DNA of 64,000 nucleotides from Ichthyophis bannanicus (GCA_033557465.1 CM066043.1:75236662-75300661), one strand, 5' to 3'. Shown: positions 39,563-51,299, numbered from the stretch's first letter. Program-made: numbers and translations. The notes: a model not told the origin generated them from the letters alone.

Positions 39563-41560
39563 CGTGGCTAAAAGTGTGATCAGTGTTCTAAAATCATGTC
39601 TTTGACTGACACACATGACTGTTGTCTCTGCTGCCTTGGGCCGGACCACGATCCGGCAACCTGCAGTCTCTGCAAGAGGATGTCCAGTAAGGCCCTCAAG
39701 AGCCGCCAGCAGCAGCACAATAAGTTTTCCCCAAGTCCCCAGTGCCTCCGAAGGCCAGGGCCTCAGCTGAGGCCTTGACATCTCAGGCGCAACGCTCTGA
39801 ACTTGAGCCTCGTTGTAGGTCCTCAGAAAGGGGGTCTCCCTCAAGGGAACCCAGAAAGAAGAAAAAACCCTTGAAGGCAGCATCCTTGGATGGTTCCGAC
39901 CACCGGGTGCTCTCCAGGCCTGGTCCCGCAGTCCAAGACATTCGTCTGAGCCGTTGGAGAAGTAGCGACCTGCGAAGGTCCCCTGGAAGGATCCGACCAC
40001 GGACCAGCCTTGGTCATCAGACAAGATCTTTGGCGAGGATTTCCCTTCAGGGGAGCCAGCATCAGGCCCGAATCCCTTGATGCCCACACCGAAGGCTGCG
40101 GAGCCTTCTAGTCTGGAGACCAGAATAGTGGTTCTGGAGCACAGTTTGTCTTCCTTCATGGACCAGCAGCGGGCGCTGTTGTCTGGCACGACTAGTTCAT
40201 CTGCCCCGACCATTGGGCCCTCAACATCCAAGATGTCCCTGGAGGCTGAGCCAATCCTCGAGGTACTTCGGCCTCAAGTCGATCCTTGGCTGAGGTCGCG
40301 ATTAGAGTCCCGCTTGATGGGACCACGATCATCCCTGGAAAGTTTGCCAGGCACCAGCTGCAGGGCATCAGGGGCCCTGAAGCCTGCAGAACAGCCTTCC
40401 TACGAGTCCTCGACGGACTACTCCGAATGGGAGACGGAGGACGAGGAGTACCCTGATACCCGTCACCACTGCGATGTCCCATCTGATTCCCCCATCTCAA
40501 AGCCTCGACGGCTGTCCCTGCCCGAGGATATGGGCTTCCTTGATTTTGTCAAGGACGTGTCTAAGGCCCTGGAATTCCCAACCAAGTCGGAGGAAGACCC
40601 TCGGGCGGATGACTTGGAAATCTGCCAATACGAGGCTCCTCCCTGGGAATCGCTCATGGTGCCCATCCTTCCCATCCTGGAATGGCTGATGCTCCAAATG
40701 TGGGAGACACCGGCCTCTGTGCAAGTGGTGAGCAAATGGCTCGACTTGATGTATCGAGTCCCCCGGAGCCCGAGCTTCCAAAAGTCACAGCTGCTGCATA
40801 TCTCCGTAGTGATGGAGTCTGCCATGCGTCGGCTGAAGAGCCACAAGATGCACCACTTGGTGTCTCCCGATAGGGAGGCCCGCACCCTGGACACCCTCGG
40901 CAGAAAGTGCTACCAGGGCTCAATGCTCATCGGTCGCATCCAGGCCTACCCAGCTGTACATGGGCATGTGCCTGAGAGACCTGGCGAAGGAACTCGCTGG
41001 GTTTTCAGCTGGTCTCTCCGAGGAACCCTTGCAGCGGTTCAAGAACCTGGCCAAAACAGTCTGTGAATGCTCAAAATTCATGTCTCGAGTGGCCTGTGAC
41101 GGGTTCAAGTCGGCGGCTCGAGTAGTAGCGGTGAACATTGGTGCATGCCGCCAAGCCAGCAAGGGACATCTACCAGTTCATCCTGAACCCTCTGCTCGTC
41201 CGCTCGAGCAGAGGGTTCAGGACAAACTGGTAGATGTCCCTTGCCAAAGAGAATCTCTTTGGCAAACCTATGACTGACAAGGCTGCCGAGCTGGAGACAG
41301 TGTTTCTGACTAGGACCAGGCTCTCCAGAAGGACCGCTGCCCCTCCTCGATGGAAGGGCTTGGGTAAAAAGTCCTTTTATCCGAGGAAGGGAGCTGCTTA
41401 CCGAACCTATCCACCTTATCAGGGACTCCCCCGGTTCCCCAACAGGATTAGCAGGCCAAGGGACATAGGCATGACCCGCATAAGCAGAAAGCTCCGAAAC
41501 CCCATGCTCCGGCCCAGCCGGGGGGGAGTTTTTGACTCCTTGAGCATAGCCTCTCTACCC
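39563..41560 (+). pseudogene. DIRS-E gag remnant
   Basis: The start codon position holds GTG (39564) instead of ATG. The Cys/His cluster is complete (39572-39675; spacing as in DIRS-D). The reading then passes through frames at 39742-40080, 40077-41066, 40960-41277 and 41234 onward. Conserved blocks are visible: helix FMDQQRALL near 40157-40185, DMGFLDFVKDVSKALEF, YEAPPWESL, MWETPASV, MYRVPRSPSFQKSQL, and GKKSFYPRKG near 41360. A snap-back hairpin (41159-41244) destroys the region that reads EPWVQDKLVDVPC in DIRS-D. It is a clear gag relic. Confidence 0.85.
41159..41244. repeat. 40-bp hairpin in DIRS-E gag
   Basis: Arms 41159-41198 and 41205-41244 are complementary with two mismatches, with a 6-base loop. 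The right arm corresponds to normal gag sequence (compare 26514-26549 in DIRS-D). The left arm has replaced normal gag sequence with an inverted copy, so it arose by template snap-back. Confidence 0.92.
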
Positions 41561-43425
41561 CAAGGAGGACAGCAGTCTTCAGGGGCACATCTGGCCCTTT
41601 ATGCCCAGAGATGGCTGTCCATCACCACCGATTTCTGGGCACGTCAGGTAGTCAGGAAGGGTTACCACCTCCACCTGACTCAGATACCTCCCCCTTACTT
41701 CCCGGGAGAGCCCCTCGGGTCTCCCCTCTTCTGGGACCTTCTTCTGAAGGAGTTGGCAGGTCTTCTCATGGACAAAGCGGTGGAACCGGTGCCCCACCAT
41801 CTCAAGGGCAAGGGGTCCTACTCCAGGTACGTCCTCGTGCCAAAAAGAACAGGGGGCCTAAGGCCCATCCTTGACCTGCGCAACCTCAACAAATTCTTGC
41901 TGAGGGAGAAGTTCAAGATGTTCACCCATGGAACATTGCTGCCATACCTTCAGCAGGGAGATTGGCTATGCTCCTTAGACCTCAAGGATGCTTATACCCA
42001 CATCCTCATCCACCCCAACCACAGGCAGTACCTGCGGTTCATAGTGGGGGGCAGGCATTTTCAGTACAAGGTACTCCCCTTCGGTCTAGCCTCTGCCCCA
42101 AGAGTTTTTACGAAATGCTTAGTGGTCGTGGCCACCGTCCTCTGGCTCCAGGGGTCTTCGTCTTTCCCTACTTGGAAGACAGGCTTATAAAGGAAGACAA
42201 GGCCTCAGAGGTGCAGCAGGCCACTTCGAGCACCATCCAAGTTCTGCAGCACTTGGGCTTCGTCATAAACTTCCCAAAGTCTCATCTTCTCCTGACACAG
42301 TGCCTGAAGTTCAATGGGGCAAAGATAGACACTCTCCTGTCAAAGGCTTTCTTGCCCAGGGACCGGGCCACTCGTCTCAGGACTCTGGCTTGGGATGTAC
42401 AGCACCATCCCTTGGTGCCTGCTCGGCTTCTCCTGCGACTCCTCAGGCACATGGCCTCCACGGTCCATGTCACCCCCGATGCTCGCCTCCACATGAGGGC
42501 AGCGCAGTGGTGTCTCCGGGGCCAGTGGTCCCAGGCCACGGGCCGCCTCCGAGACAGAGTTTCTGTGACCCACTAATTGGTGGATTCTCTGATCTGGTGG
42601 CAGTCTCTCCAGCATCTTGAGGTGGGCATGCCTTTTCAGGCCCCTCCCCCCTCACGAGTCCTGACCACGGATGCCTCCCTGCTCAGCTGGGGAGCCCATT
42701 ATGGAGATCTCAGCACTTAGGGCAACTGGTCTCCAAGCCGAAAGCACACAGATGATCAACCTTCTGGAGCTCCGGGCCATGCACCTAGCCCTGAGGGTCT
42801 GCGGTCACCACCTACATCACCAGCCGGTGCTGGTTCAGATGGACAACCAGGTAGCGATGTTCTACATCAACAAACAAGGGGGCACTGGTCCTCTGCTCAT
42901 ACGCAATCCAACAGGGGGTATCCTCCTGCGGGCAGTGTATCTGCCAGGCCAGGAAACCTGCTAGTCAACAGGCTCAGCAGAGTTCTCCAGCCGCACGAGT
43001 GGCAGCTGGACCCCATGGTAGCCAGTCAGCTTTTCTGGCTCCTGGGGGGGAACCCATGATGGATCTGTTCACCAGCCCAGACAAATTTCAGTTGCCCCGC
43101 TTCTGCTCCCTGCAGGCCCACTCCTTCAGGGTGGCAGCAGGATGCGTTCCTGGTATCATGGTCAGAAGGCCTCATATATGCCTGCCCTCCTACGTTGCTG
43201 ATCACCAAGACCTTGTTCAGGACCCTCCGCGACAGGGCCTCGCTCATCCTGATAGCTCCTCGGTGGCCCAGGCAACCGTGGTTCCCACTGCTTCTACAAT
43301 TGACGGTGGAGACCCCCGTCCCCTTAGGGACCGCCCCGAGACTCCTTTCTCAGGAGGGGGGCGTGCTCCTGCACCCCAAACTGGGGTCCCTATCGTTGAC
43401 AGCATGGCTGTTGAGAGGGTGACTC
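41530..43425 (+). pseudogene. DIRS-E reverse transcriptase, RNase H and methyltransferase-like remnant
   Basis: RT is open to 42190 with YSRYVLVPKRTGGLRPIL, DWLCSLDLKDAYTHI and VLPFGLASAPRVF; a frame change near 42150 leads to FPYLED (the usual YLDD box has Glu for the first Asp) and GFVINFPKSHLL. A stop after VSVTH (near 42576) is followed by RNase H pieces: a degraded TTDAS block near 42664, INLLELRAMHLAL, QMDNQVAMFYINKQGG (42837-42885; Met replaces Thr). The last part has a frame change, MMDLFTS, LPRFCS, APRWPRQPWFPLL, and ends with TAWLLRG near 43422. The enzyme set is inactive. Confidence 0.85.
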
Positions 43426-44439
43426 TGGTCCCTTTCAACCTTCCAGTTGAAGAGGAAGACATTCTGCTGGCCTCTCTCAAGGCTACTAGAAAGACTTATG
43501 CCCTCAAATGGCACAGGTTCTCAGTTTGGTGTGCCAAGCATGCAGCTGACCCTTTCTCCTGCCCGGTGGAACTGGTGTTACAGTACTTTCTCCACCTATC
43601 TCAAACTGGGCTCCAGTCTAACTCCATCTGAGTGCACCTTCGTGCCCTGGTGGCACACCACCATCCAGTGGATGGCAAGCCCCTCAGTCCAGCTTTTGGT
43701 GACACATTTTCTTCAGGGCCTGCTCTTATTGAAGCCCCCAGTTTGCCCTCCAGCAACAGAATGGGATCTCAACATAGTGTTGAGGCAGCTCACTTGCCCG
43801 CCCTTTGAGCCTCTGGCTACCTGCTACCTTCACTACATCTCTTGGAAGATGCTTTTCCTGGTTGCACTCGCCATTAGCGAGCTTCAGGCACTTATGGCAG
43901 AGGTGCCTTATACCGGGTTCTACAAGAACAGAGTGGTGCTTCACCTGCACCTCAAATTCTTGCCAAAGGTAGTATCGCCCTTCCACCTCAACCAGGAGGT
44001 GGTGCTTTGTACCTTCTTTCCAAGACCTCGTTCCACTCGGGCAGAGATGGTCCTTCACACCTTGGACTGTAAGAGGGCTTTGTCCTTCTATATCCAACGC
44101 ACTCGGGGCCACTGCAAAGCTTCTCAGCTTTTCATCTCCTATGACCCCAGTAGGCTGACAGAGGGGTGACCAAGCATACGCTGTCCACATGGGTGGTCGA
44201 CTGTATCGCCCTCGCTTATGAGCAGGCGAGGCTCCCGCTGGAAGGCCGCATCAGGCTCACCATGTCAGAGTCATGGCGGCCTCGGTAGTGAACTTACGCT
44301 TGTCCCGATGGGAGACATCTGCCTGGCCGCCACCTGGTCTTCAGTCCATTCCTTTGCAGCCCATTACTGCCTGGAAAGAGAGTCCCAATGGGATAGTGCC
44401 TTCGACCAGGCTGTGTTCCATAACCTTTTTGGGTTCTAG
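43395..44439 (+). pseudogene. DIRS-E tyrosine recombinase remnant
   Basis: Begins in the frame shared with 43447-44169. The arm (LASLKATRKTYALKWHRFSVW) is split between frames near 43500-43630. The arginine box is damaged: SARRVSELQ of other copies is reduced here to AISELQ near 43868-43885, so the first catalytic Arg appears deleted. THLKFLPKV-like sequence, KRALSFYIQRTRGHCK and a stop region near 44165 follow; the HxxR region near 44255-44275 is shifted. The Tyr box WSSVHSFAAHYCL (about 44333-44371) is kept. With an Arg box deletion and frameshifts, it is a pseudogene. Confidence 0.83.
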
Positions 44440-44611
44440 GCAACTCCTACCCTCCAAACCTTCTGTGTTCAGGCTACCGGAGTGCTGGTTTCATTGGACA
44501 CAGGGGTCCTACTGTGGTCTGTGCACACGGACTAAATTGCTGCTGCTTGCGGATCCCCATGAGGGAACCCCTATTTTTGCTATGGGCTTTCGGTAGCTTG
44601 TAGCTGGGGAG

Positions 44612-44710
44612 TCCCATATGTGAGGGCTGACTTCCTGCTTGTTCTCGGAGAAAGCATAGTTACTCATCTGTAACAGGTGTTCTCCAGGGACAGTAGGAAT
44701 CAGTCTTCAC
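44612..44710 (+). repeat. DIRS-E internal complementary region
   Basis: Left half CCCATATGTGAGGGCTG to TCTCGGA and right half AGCATAGTTACTCATCTG to CAGTCTTCAC, joined through GAA. The right half pairs with the outer right end near 44911-44968. The left half has no partner because the left end was lost. Confidence 0.85.
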
Positions 44711-44782
44711 AACCCTCCCTCCTCCCCTTGGAGTTGCTCCTTTACCATCTTTTATTTTTGCCGTCTTTTAGCTATGTCATCT

Positions 44783-44968
44783 GACTAAGCGAGATGGCAC
44801 CCTTGGGTGGGAAGAGGACCGTGCATGTGTGGTGGCATCTCCCAAAGGCTTTCTTTGAAAGCTGGGGGATGCTTCCATGAGGGCTCCATCAGTGCAGACG
44901 TTACCCGTATGTGAGGACCGATTCCTGCTTTCCCTGGAGAAAACCTGTTACAGGTGAGTAACTACGCT
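44783..44968 (+). repeat. DIRS-E right inverted terminal repeat
   Basis: From GACTAAGCGAGATGGCACCCTTGGG to GTGAGTAACTACGCT. CAG|GTGAGT is at 44951-44959. The NRF-1-like site is degraded to GTGCATGTGT. Confidence 0.85.
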
Positions 44969-44971
44969 TTT

Positions 44972-46436
44972 TAGATCTTCACTTTCAGCCAGTATTGTGG
45001 TGTCAGCATAGTGAAGGTGATTGTTGTCTTCCATCAAACTTCACACCTCAACTGTCTTCATACAATCTTACTTCTCTGATGATTTGTTCTGAATATAAAT
45101 TAAAAAGGTAGGAGTAAAGTATGCAGCCTTTTCATACATCTTTGCTGATTTTAAACCATTCCATTTCTCCTCGTTCCATTTTAACTGTTGCTTGATCAAT
45201 GTGAAGGTTATGCAAGAGAACTATCAGATGTTCTGATATACCCATGCTTCTTAATGTGGCCCAGTGTTTCTCATGGTTTACGCAATCAAAAGCCATGCTG
45301 TAGTCAATAAAACACATATAGATATCATTTTAGTACTTTGTCTTTTCAAGGATCCATCTCACATCTTACCCTTTCCTAAACCCTGCTTGCACTTCAGGCA
45401 GTTCTTGTTCCAGGTTATTGTTGTAGTCTCTGCTGAATGATTTTGAGAAGAATCTTGCTGGCATGTGCAAATTGGAGCGATTGTACAATAATTTCCAGTC
45501 AGTCTGATCACCTTTCTTCAGTATTTGCATAACCACAAATCTTTTCTAGTCAGTTGGCCATGATGATGTCTTCCAAATTTCCTAGCAGAGCCTTGTAAGC
45601 ATGGTAACAGCTGCATCTGATTGGTGTAATATTTCAACGGGAATGCCATCATTGCCCGGTGCTTTGTTCTTTGATAATGTTTTCAATGCTGCTTTGACTA
45701 CTTCTTTCATCACCCATGGTTCCTATCATAAAGTTCAGGATGAAACGGCCGTTGGTCCACTTGATCTTTATGATATGACTCTGTATATTCTTTCCACTTT
45801 TTCTTGATTGATTTATTTATTTATAGTCTTCTATACCGCACTATTCAGCATCAGCGCGGTTTACAATGAACAAAGAATTTACACATTTCTGATGGTACTT
45901 TGTGTTTACAGTTGAACAGGCAAAAGTAACTTGGATAACATCTAAGCATCATTCTACATGGATCCTTGAACATCTTGTAACGTTCCAATTTAAGACTGGA
46001 ATGTTCTCTTTAACTCTCATAGCTTTAGGACAGCTGATCTTTCTTTCTCTAATAGTTTCTGATTCTATTTCCTTGCATGTCATTGTAGTAGTACTTATCT
46101 TGCCTTGCTGCATGTTGGAAATCTCTGTTGAGTTCTCGGATTGCACAGAAATGCAGAGAAGCTACAGCCAGATGAGAAAGAGAGGCAATTTTCAGAGTTT
46201 CTTTGATCATCCATTTTGGCTGTTTGTTTTTGCATCTTTTGTATCCAAAGCAGCAAATCGATTTTGTAGGCAGTCTTTAAATTCCAGTAGTATGTCAAGC
46301 TCATGAGTGGTTTGCTCTTTTTCAACTTTAGCTTGAGTTAGTAGTTGATCTGTACCACAATCAGTTTCAGGTTTTGTCTTTGTTGATGTTATTGAACTTT
46401 TCTATCATTTGCTTCCACAGATGTAGTCAATTTGAT
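44972..46436 (-). pseudogene. RTE-type LINE, reverse transcriptase part
   Basis: On the minus strand: CFIDYSMAFDCVNHEKHWATLRSMGI (45240-45317), a QGCIL-like block near 45100-45130 and HYADTT near 45000-45015 (one Asp of YADD is missing). Upstream (45340-46436) is the linker between endonuclease and RT with no intact frame. It lies between DIRS-E and DIRS-F and is continued at 63613-63918 (endonuclease) and 38640-39276. An L2-type tail at 45804-45955 is inserted in it. Confidence 0.78.
45804..45955 (-). repeat. L2-type LINE 3' tail inside the RTE
   Basis: Starts with GATTTATTTATTTATAG, then CTATACCGCACTATTCAGC and GCGCGGTTTACAATGAAC. Same tail as at 13459 and 47119, and as the SINE at 915 in the opposite direction. 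No coding part. Confidence 0.7.
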
Positions 46437-46439
46437 TTT

Positions 46440-46600
46440 TCCTGGACCAAACAGGAATAAAGTCCTCACATATGGGTGATGTCACCAACAGAGCTTGCAT
46501 GGGAATGCTCCCCAGCTTCCAAAGAAAGTTTTTAGGAGGCTCACCACACGTGTGTGCCTGTCTTCCCGCCCAAAGGAGCTATCATATGTAAGTCATCTTT
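46440..46600 (+). repeat. DIRS-F left inverted terminal repeat
   Basis: TCCTGGACCAAACAGG, CACATATGGGTGATGTCACC, CCCAGCTTCCAAAGAAAG and CCGCCCAAAGGAGC follow in the DIRS order with many changes. The inverse is at 63431-63612. Confidence 0.8.
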
Positions 46601-46744
46601 TCTCTGCGGAGCCAGTCGGACATCTGTCTGTCCCCAGAAAATTGTGACTTAACCCTCACAGTTGTTTTCTTGTTTTGGTCATGATTTTCACTGTATTTTT
46701 AACAGTACCTCATCTTCCTGCCCATTACTGGGAGTGTCTGCAGA

Positions 46745-47115
46745 AACCTCACCCATACCACAGCCAGGTGGGGATTTTGATTCCTTCCTGAGGAGCATGA
46801 CTTGTCTTCCCATCTCAAGTGCTGTACCTCCATTATGCCCACAGGTGACATGTCATAACAGACTCCTGGTTGCTAAAAATCATCCAGAGCAGGTACCTAT
46901 TGTACTTTGACCAACTGCCGCCTCCGTTCTTCCTAATGGAGTACCCTCTCTGTCCTCGCCACTGGGAGCTACTCCAACAGGAGGTCCAGACTCTCCTTGC
47001 TGATCCTGCTATCGAGCTGGTCCCACCAGCTCTGGCTAGAAAGGGATTTTACTCCCATTAATTCCTGTTTCCCAAGAAAACAGGTGACTTTGAGGTTCCA
47101 AAGATCCAGTATGGG
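46745..47115 (+). pseudogene. DIRS-F gag end and RT start
   Basis: GGDFDSFLRSM (gag/RT junction region, near 46765) is followed by KIIQSRYLLYFDQLPPPFF, QQEVQTLLADPAIELVPPAL, RKGFYSH and FLFPKKTGD (46870-47090). An in-frame stop at the GFYSH position and the L2 insertion after 47115 break it. The RT core continues at 48725. Confidence 0.78.
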
Positions 47116-47118
47116 CCC

Positions 47119-48724
47119 TAATTTATTTATTTATTACAATCTTTTATATACCGTGCTATTTGGTATCAGCGCGGTTCACATACAACAACATCAACAGAAT
47201 AACAGGTTATTCCGTGTTTACAGCAAACAGGTATATAAACTTGGGTAACATAAGGTTAACTTATTACAAACATGATTATATAAAAGGTATCATGACAACA
47301 CAAAAGTCCTAGTAATCTTACTGAGAAAGTGGGAGAGGCTATTTGAAGATAAGGTGCGTCTCTTATTTGGGGAGGCTTTTGCTGGGGGTATTGTTTGGTG
47401 GGTAGTATATGAGGAAAAGGTGATATTTAAGTGCTTTCCTAAATTGGGTTAAGTCGGTAATGGCACGAACGCTTGGTGGTAAGGCGTTCCAGCATCTTGG
47501 GGCGTAGAATATAAAAGATCTGCTTGCCGTTATCTGGGTGCATTTTGTTATAGCTTTAGGAAGTGTTAGTAGCCGTTGGTCTTCTGGATCTAGTAGATGG
47601 AGTTACATGGATGAGATTTGAGAGTGAGGAGGATGAAAGTCCGTAGATGGCCTTAAAGGTCAGCAGTATGGTCTTGTAAGTGAGCCTACCATCTATGGGG
47701 AGCCAGTGGAGTTGTTTTAATATAGGAGTCACGTGCTCAAATCTGGCGACTCCCTGAAGGACCCTAGCTGCGGTGTTCATAGCAAGTTGTAGAGGGTTAA
47801 TAGTGGATTGAGGAAGGCCTTGTAGGATAGCGTTAGCAAAGTCGAAATGTGGTAGAATTAACGCCTGGTATATTGTCCTGTAGTCTTCTGGATCAAGTAA
47901 GGAGCGAAGATGCCTGAGAGAACGAATCTTGAAATAAACTGCTCTTACTACATTCTCTATGTGTACTTTCATATCAAGATGTTGATCCAGTGTGACCCCC
48001 AGATAGCGAATTGTGGATTTTGTATGCAGTTCTGCTTCTTTAACTCTTACATATGATGGTGGGGTGAAGTTGTGGTCCCTTGTAATGAATAGAACTTCTG
48101 TCTTCTTGTGTTGGATACGGAGGTTTTGGTATAGGAGCCATTCAGAAACTGTGTCAAAACATTCTATCAGAGGGGAGAGATTCAGAAGTTCTGTAGAGAA
48201 CGGGGTGTAGAGCAGGATATCATCAGCGTATATCAGGCAGCTCACATTAAAAGATCTGATGAGATTACAGATAGGTTGTATGTATATGTTGAAAAAGAGT
48301 GATGATAGTGAGGAGCCTTGAGGGACTCCTTGAGTTTGGTGGAAAGGTTCGGACGTAGCTGATCCAGATTTCACACATTGCCATCTTTTGGCTAGGTATG
48401 ATTTACACCATTTTAGCACATTACCACAGATGCCCTTCTCTTCAAGCCGCCCCAGGAGAAGTTTGTGATTCACTGAGTCGAAAGCTGCGGCAATGTCAAG
48501 AAAGATGAGCGCGAACCCCTGCCGAATGTTATCAATACCTGAGATTATGTTGCTGAAAAGGGTAGTAAGGAGAGTTTCAACCCCATGATACTCCCTGAAC
48601 CCATGTTGGCATTGGTCGAGTGGGGTTGCAGTGTCTATGTGATCTTGAACTTGTCTTTGTACCTCTTTCTCGATGATCTTTGCTAATAGAGGTATGCTCG
48701 CTATGGGTCTAATCATTTTCTGGT
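47119..48724 (-). mobile_element. L2-type LINE, 5'-truncated, with a 386-codon RT frame
   Basis: The minus-strand frame 48716-47556 encodes RT: RPIASIPLLAKIIEKEVQRQ, DQCQHGFREYHGVETLL, FLDIAAAFDSVNHKLLL, GVPQGSSLSSLFF, the catalytic YADD (48219-48230), YLGVTLDQHLDM, LPHFDFANAILQGLP and LHWLPIDGRLTYKTI. The last part is lost in a frame change near 47556. The 3' tail at 47119-47180 has the TTTATTTATTTATT run and GCGCGGTTCAC. The endonuclease is absent. The long open RT and DIRS sequence on both sides show a fairly recent insertion into DIRS-F. Confidence 0.88.
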
Positions 48725-50130
48725 GAGGTAAAAGTTTAGAATGGTCTTCCTGGGAATGTTGTTAGCTTACCTCCAGTGAGAAGACTGGCTGTGTTCTTTG
48801 GACCTCAAGGATGCTTACACCCACATCACTATCCATCCACTTCATCGGCAGTTTCTCTGTGTCATGTTTAGCGAATGGCATTATCAATATCAGGTGCTGC
48901 CTTTTGGCCTAGTCTCCACCACAAGGGTTTTCACAAAATGCTTGGCTGTCATTGCCACCTTCCTTTAAACCCTAGGAGTGTTCATCTTCCCCTACCTGGA
49001 TGACTAGCTAAGAAAGGGCATGATGCCAGCTGAGGTTTGGTAGTTTCCAAGGCGCTCACCATTCAGGTCCTGGAACATCTGGGCTTTGTGATCAGCTACC
49101 CAATCTCACCTGCAGCCCTATCAGCGCCTCGAGTTTACTGAGGCTCTCTTTGATACTACTCTAATTTGAACCTTCTTGCCTTCTGATTGGGTTCAGCAAC
49201 TCATTGAGGTGGCCTAAGAAGTCCAGCACAGCCCATATACAACTGTGCAGATACTTCTCCTGCTTGGCCTCCATGGTACATGTCACTCCCCTGGCTCGAT
49301 TATGGATGTGGCAAGCACAGTGGTGTCAGGTCACTGACCGTCTCTGGGACAGGGTGGTGGTGACCCTACTACTCAAGAACTCCTGTCCAGGTGGTTGCAG
49401 CTACAGAACCTGCTCAGGGACCTCCCATTTCACCACTGGATGCTGACCACAGATGCCTCCAGGCTCAATGGCCTGCACACTCAGGGCCTCTGGACAGCAC
49501 AAGAGCCTGCACCAAATCAACTTTCTGGAACTTCTAGCCATTGCAAATGCACTTCAAGCATTCCAGGTGCAGTTGGCCAACCAAATATTCCTTATCCAAA
49601 CTGAACCAAGTAGCATTGTTCTACATCAACAAACAGGGTGGGTATGGGCTCGTACCTCCTCTGTTGGGAAACCATGCTTCTATGGATGTTCACTATCTCC
49701 CAGAGCATGGTCCTCAGACCATATACTTGCCCAGGGAACGCAATATCTTGGCAGACAGCCTAAGTCTGGTCTTTCAGGCATATGAATGGACCCTCAACAG
49801 AGGTCGTGAGCCACATCTTCCAAATGTGGGGCATTCCATGCATCAACCTCTTTGCAACAATGGACAATGCCCAGGTGAAGCAGTTCTGCTCCAGGAACCC
49901 ACTGGATGACTTCCTACTGGACTGGAGAGTGGGCCTACTCTATACGTATCCACCACTTATACTTGTGGCCAAAACCCTGTTCAAGCTCCAGGCAGACAGG
50001 GGCTCCATGATCCTCATCGCACCACATTGGCCCAGGCAGCCATTGTTTCCTCTTCTGATCAGGCTCTTGCTGTAGCAGCCTCTCAGTTTGGGCTGCACCC
50101 CAGATCTGGTCTCTCAGGATGGCAAGATCC
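48725..50130 (+). pseudogene. DIRS-F RT, RNase H and methyltransferase-like remnant
   Basis: EDWLCSLDLKDAYTHITIHP (about 48780-48840), YQVLPFGLVSTTRVFTKCL and FPYLDD followed by a stop (48990-49008) are RT. RNase H pieces are TTDAS (about 49447-49460), a frame-shifted FLELLAIANAL and FYINKQGG-like sequence near 49620-49645, and LADSLSL near 49750. The last part gives MWGIPCINLFAT, VKQFCS, LLYTYPP and APHWPRQPLFPLL (49820-50065). The frame changes several times. Confidence 0.82.
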
Positions 50131-50149
50131 TCCTTCATCCCAATGTCCA

Positions 50150-50340
50150 CTTGCTAGCCCTCATGGTGTGGATGCTGAACAGGTAGTTCTCACGGAACTT
50201 CACCTGCCTCTGGATGTGGAGAATGTGCTTCTAGCTTCTTGAAAGGACTCCACATGCATTCAAATGGTGCAGATTTTCCATCTGGTGTGCAGAAAAGACA
50301 CTTGAACCCTTCTCCTGCACTGTAGAGGCATTGCTGACAG
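50150..50340 (+). pseudogene. DIRS-F recombinase, N-terminal piece
   Basis: LHLPLDVENVLLAS and, after a stop and shift, the FHLVC-like and EPFSC blocks of the recombinase arm. The ACTCC repeat interrupts it near 50345; the continuation is at 62276. Confidence 0.72.
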
Positions 50341-50344
50341 CAGG

Positions 50345-50736
50345 GCTGTCGGTACAAAAAAAACCTTTGACTCAGACTCCTTAGTTTATGGTACCTCGGA
50401 CTCCAACTCCTCTATGTGTAATTAGACTATAGATGTCCTATACTGATTGAAAGCACATAACATATAAGGCATTTCATCACTGCCCATGTGAATCATCAGG
50501 CTGCTTTGCACCCTAACCTGTTAAAGTTTGGGTTTAAAGGCTACCTATGCTGTTGTGACTTTTATATTATTTATTAAAGAAGTTACAAACATGACTGAGC
50601 AACATTAAACATAACACAAAAAACTTAAAAAAGGCGGCTAAGAATTCTTACAGGAAGATCAAAAAAATGCCAATTTTAATAGAAATAAACTCAATTAGGT
50701 ACATAATCCTTCCTTTCTAGATTAAAGCATTGCTTG
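50345..50736. repeat. ACTCC-rich repeat, left part
   Basis: TTGACTCAGACTCCTTAG, GGTACCTCGGACTCCAACTCC and AT-rich sequence follow. The other part is at 62113-62275, which ends TTCCAACTCCACGACTGACTCC. Together they interrupt the DIRS-F recombinase. The class is unknown to me, although sequences with this GACTCC pattern occur in many animal genomes. The provirus lies inside. Confidence 0.6.
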
Positions 50737-51275
50737 TGTGGTAGCCAAGACCTATAGACTAGGCCATAAGCCTGAACCTGAAAAATGACAGTCCTCAAAA
50801 CCAAGCCTGGATTTCAGTAGTGCTGAGACAAAATTAAAAGACAGAATTGAATATTGCTTTAGAATGAAATGCTGCTATAGCAAAGTTTGCACAAAGTGAA
50901 TACAATGCCTGTATGTTAAATCGTTACTCCAGAATTGTTACTTACACATTTTAGGAACTAGATATGACCTTGATGAAGGAAAGTAACCAGGTTTGAACCA
51001 AGCCATTGTTCAGCTAGCTGGAAAAAGCAGAGCAAAGGGCATAGATCCTGATTGGTCAAATTCAGGGAAATGTCAGACCAATAGAAAGTTTGTAGAAATT
51101 AGCATGAGACCAATAGAATGTTTTCATGTATCAAAATGTTTTGGCTGTATAAAATGAACATGTTTCCACTAAAGCGGGGCTCTGTCACTTTTAGACTGCC
51201 TTGTATACAATAAACTGGCTTGAACCTTGATAAAGACTCCTGGTGTAATTGGTTTGGTGGCGTTCTGCCGCTACA
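50737..51275 (+). repeat. 5' LTR of the provirus
   Basis: Begins TGTGGTAG and ends CTACA. TATAAAA is at 51148-51154 and AATAAA at 51209-51214; the promoter and poly(A) signal give a short R region of about 40-60 bases. CCAAT-like motifs (GACCAATAG) occur at about 51074 and 51109. Confidence 0.92.
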
Positions 51276-51281
51276 TATTCT

Positions 51282-51299
51282 TGGTGTGTTGGCCGGGAA
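51282..51299 (+). other. Primer binding site, tRNA-Gly type
   Basis: TGGTGTGTTGGCCGGGAA lies 6 bases after the LTR. It is complementary to the 3' end of a tRNA-Gly(GCC) at about 16 of 18 positions (two changes in the acceptor stem). Other tRNAs fit worse. The match is from memory of the tRNA sequence. Confidence 0.6.

Larger units (their letters stand above)
39277..44968 (+). mobile_element. DIRS-E: DIRS element lacking its left end
   Basis: It begins within the left terminal repeat at the block CCCGCCCAAGGGTGCCATCTTG, missing about 120 outer bases, and then has gag, RT/RNase H, methyltransferase-like region, recombinase, internal complementary region and right repeat. RTE LINE sequence of the same orientation flanks it on both sides. 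The right end GTGAGTAACTACGCT is followed by TTT (44969-44971). Stops, frameshifts and a local hairpin make it inactive. A few dozen RTE codons appear lost at the left junction, consistent with a deletion taking both the DIRS end and RTE sequence. Confidence 0.88.

Noticed and set aside
50345..50736. ACTCC repeat as part of the provirus LTR
   Set aside because: The CTTG duplication and TG...CA ends place the LTR boundary at 50737; the repeat continues after 62112.
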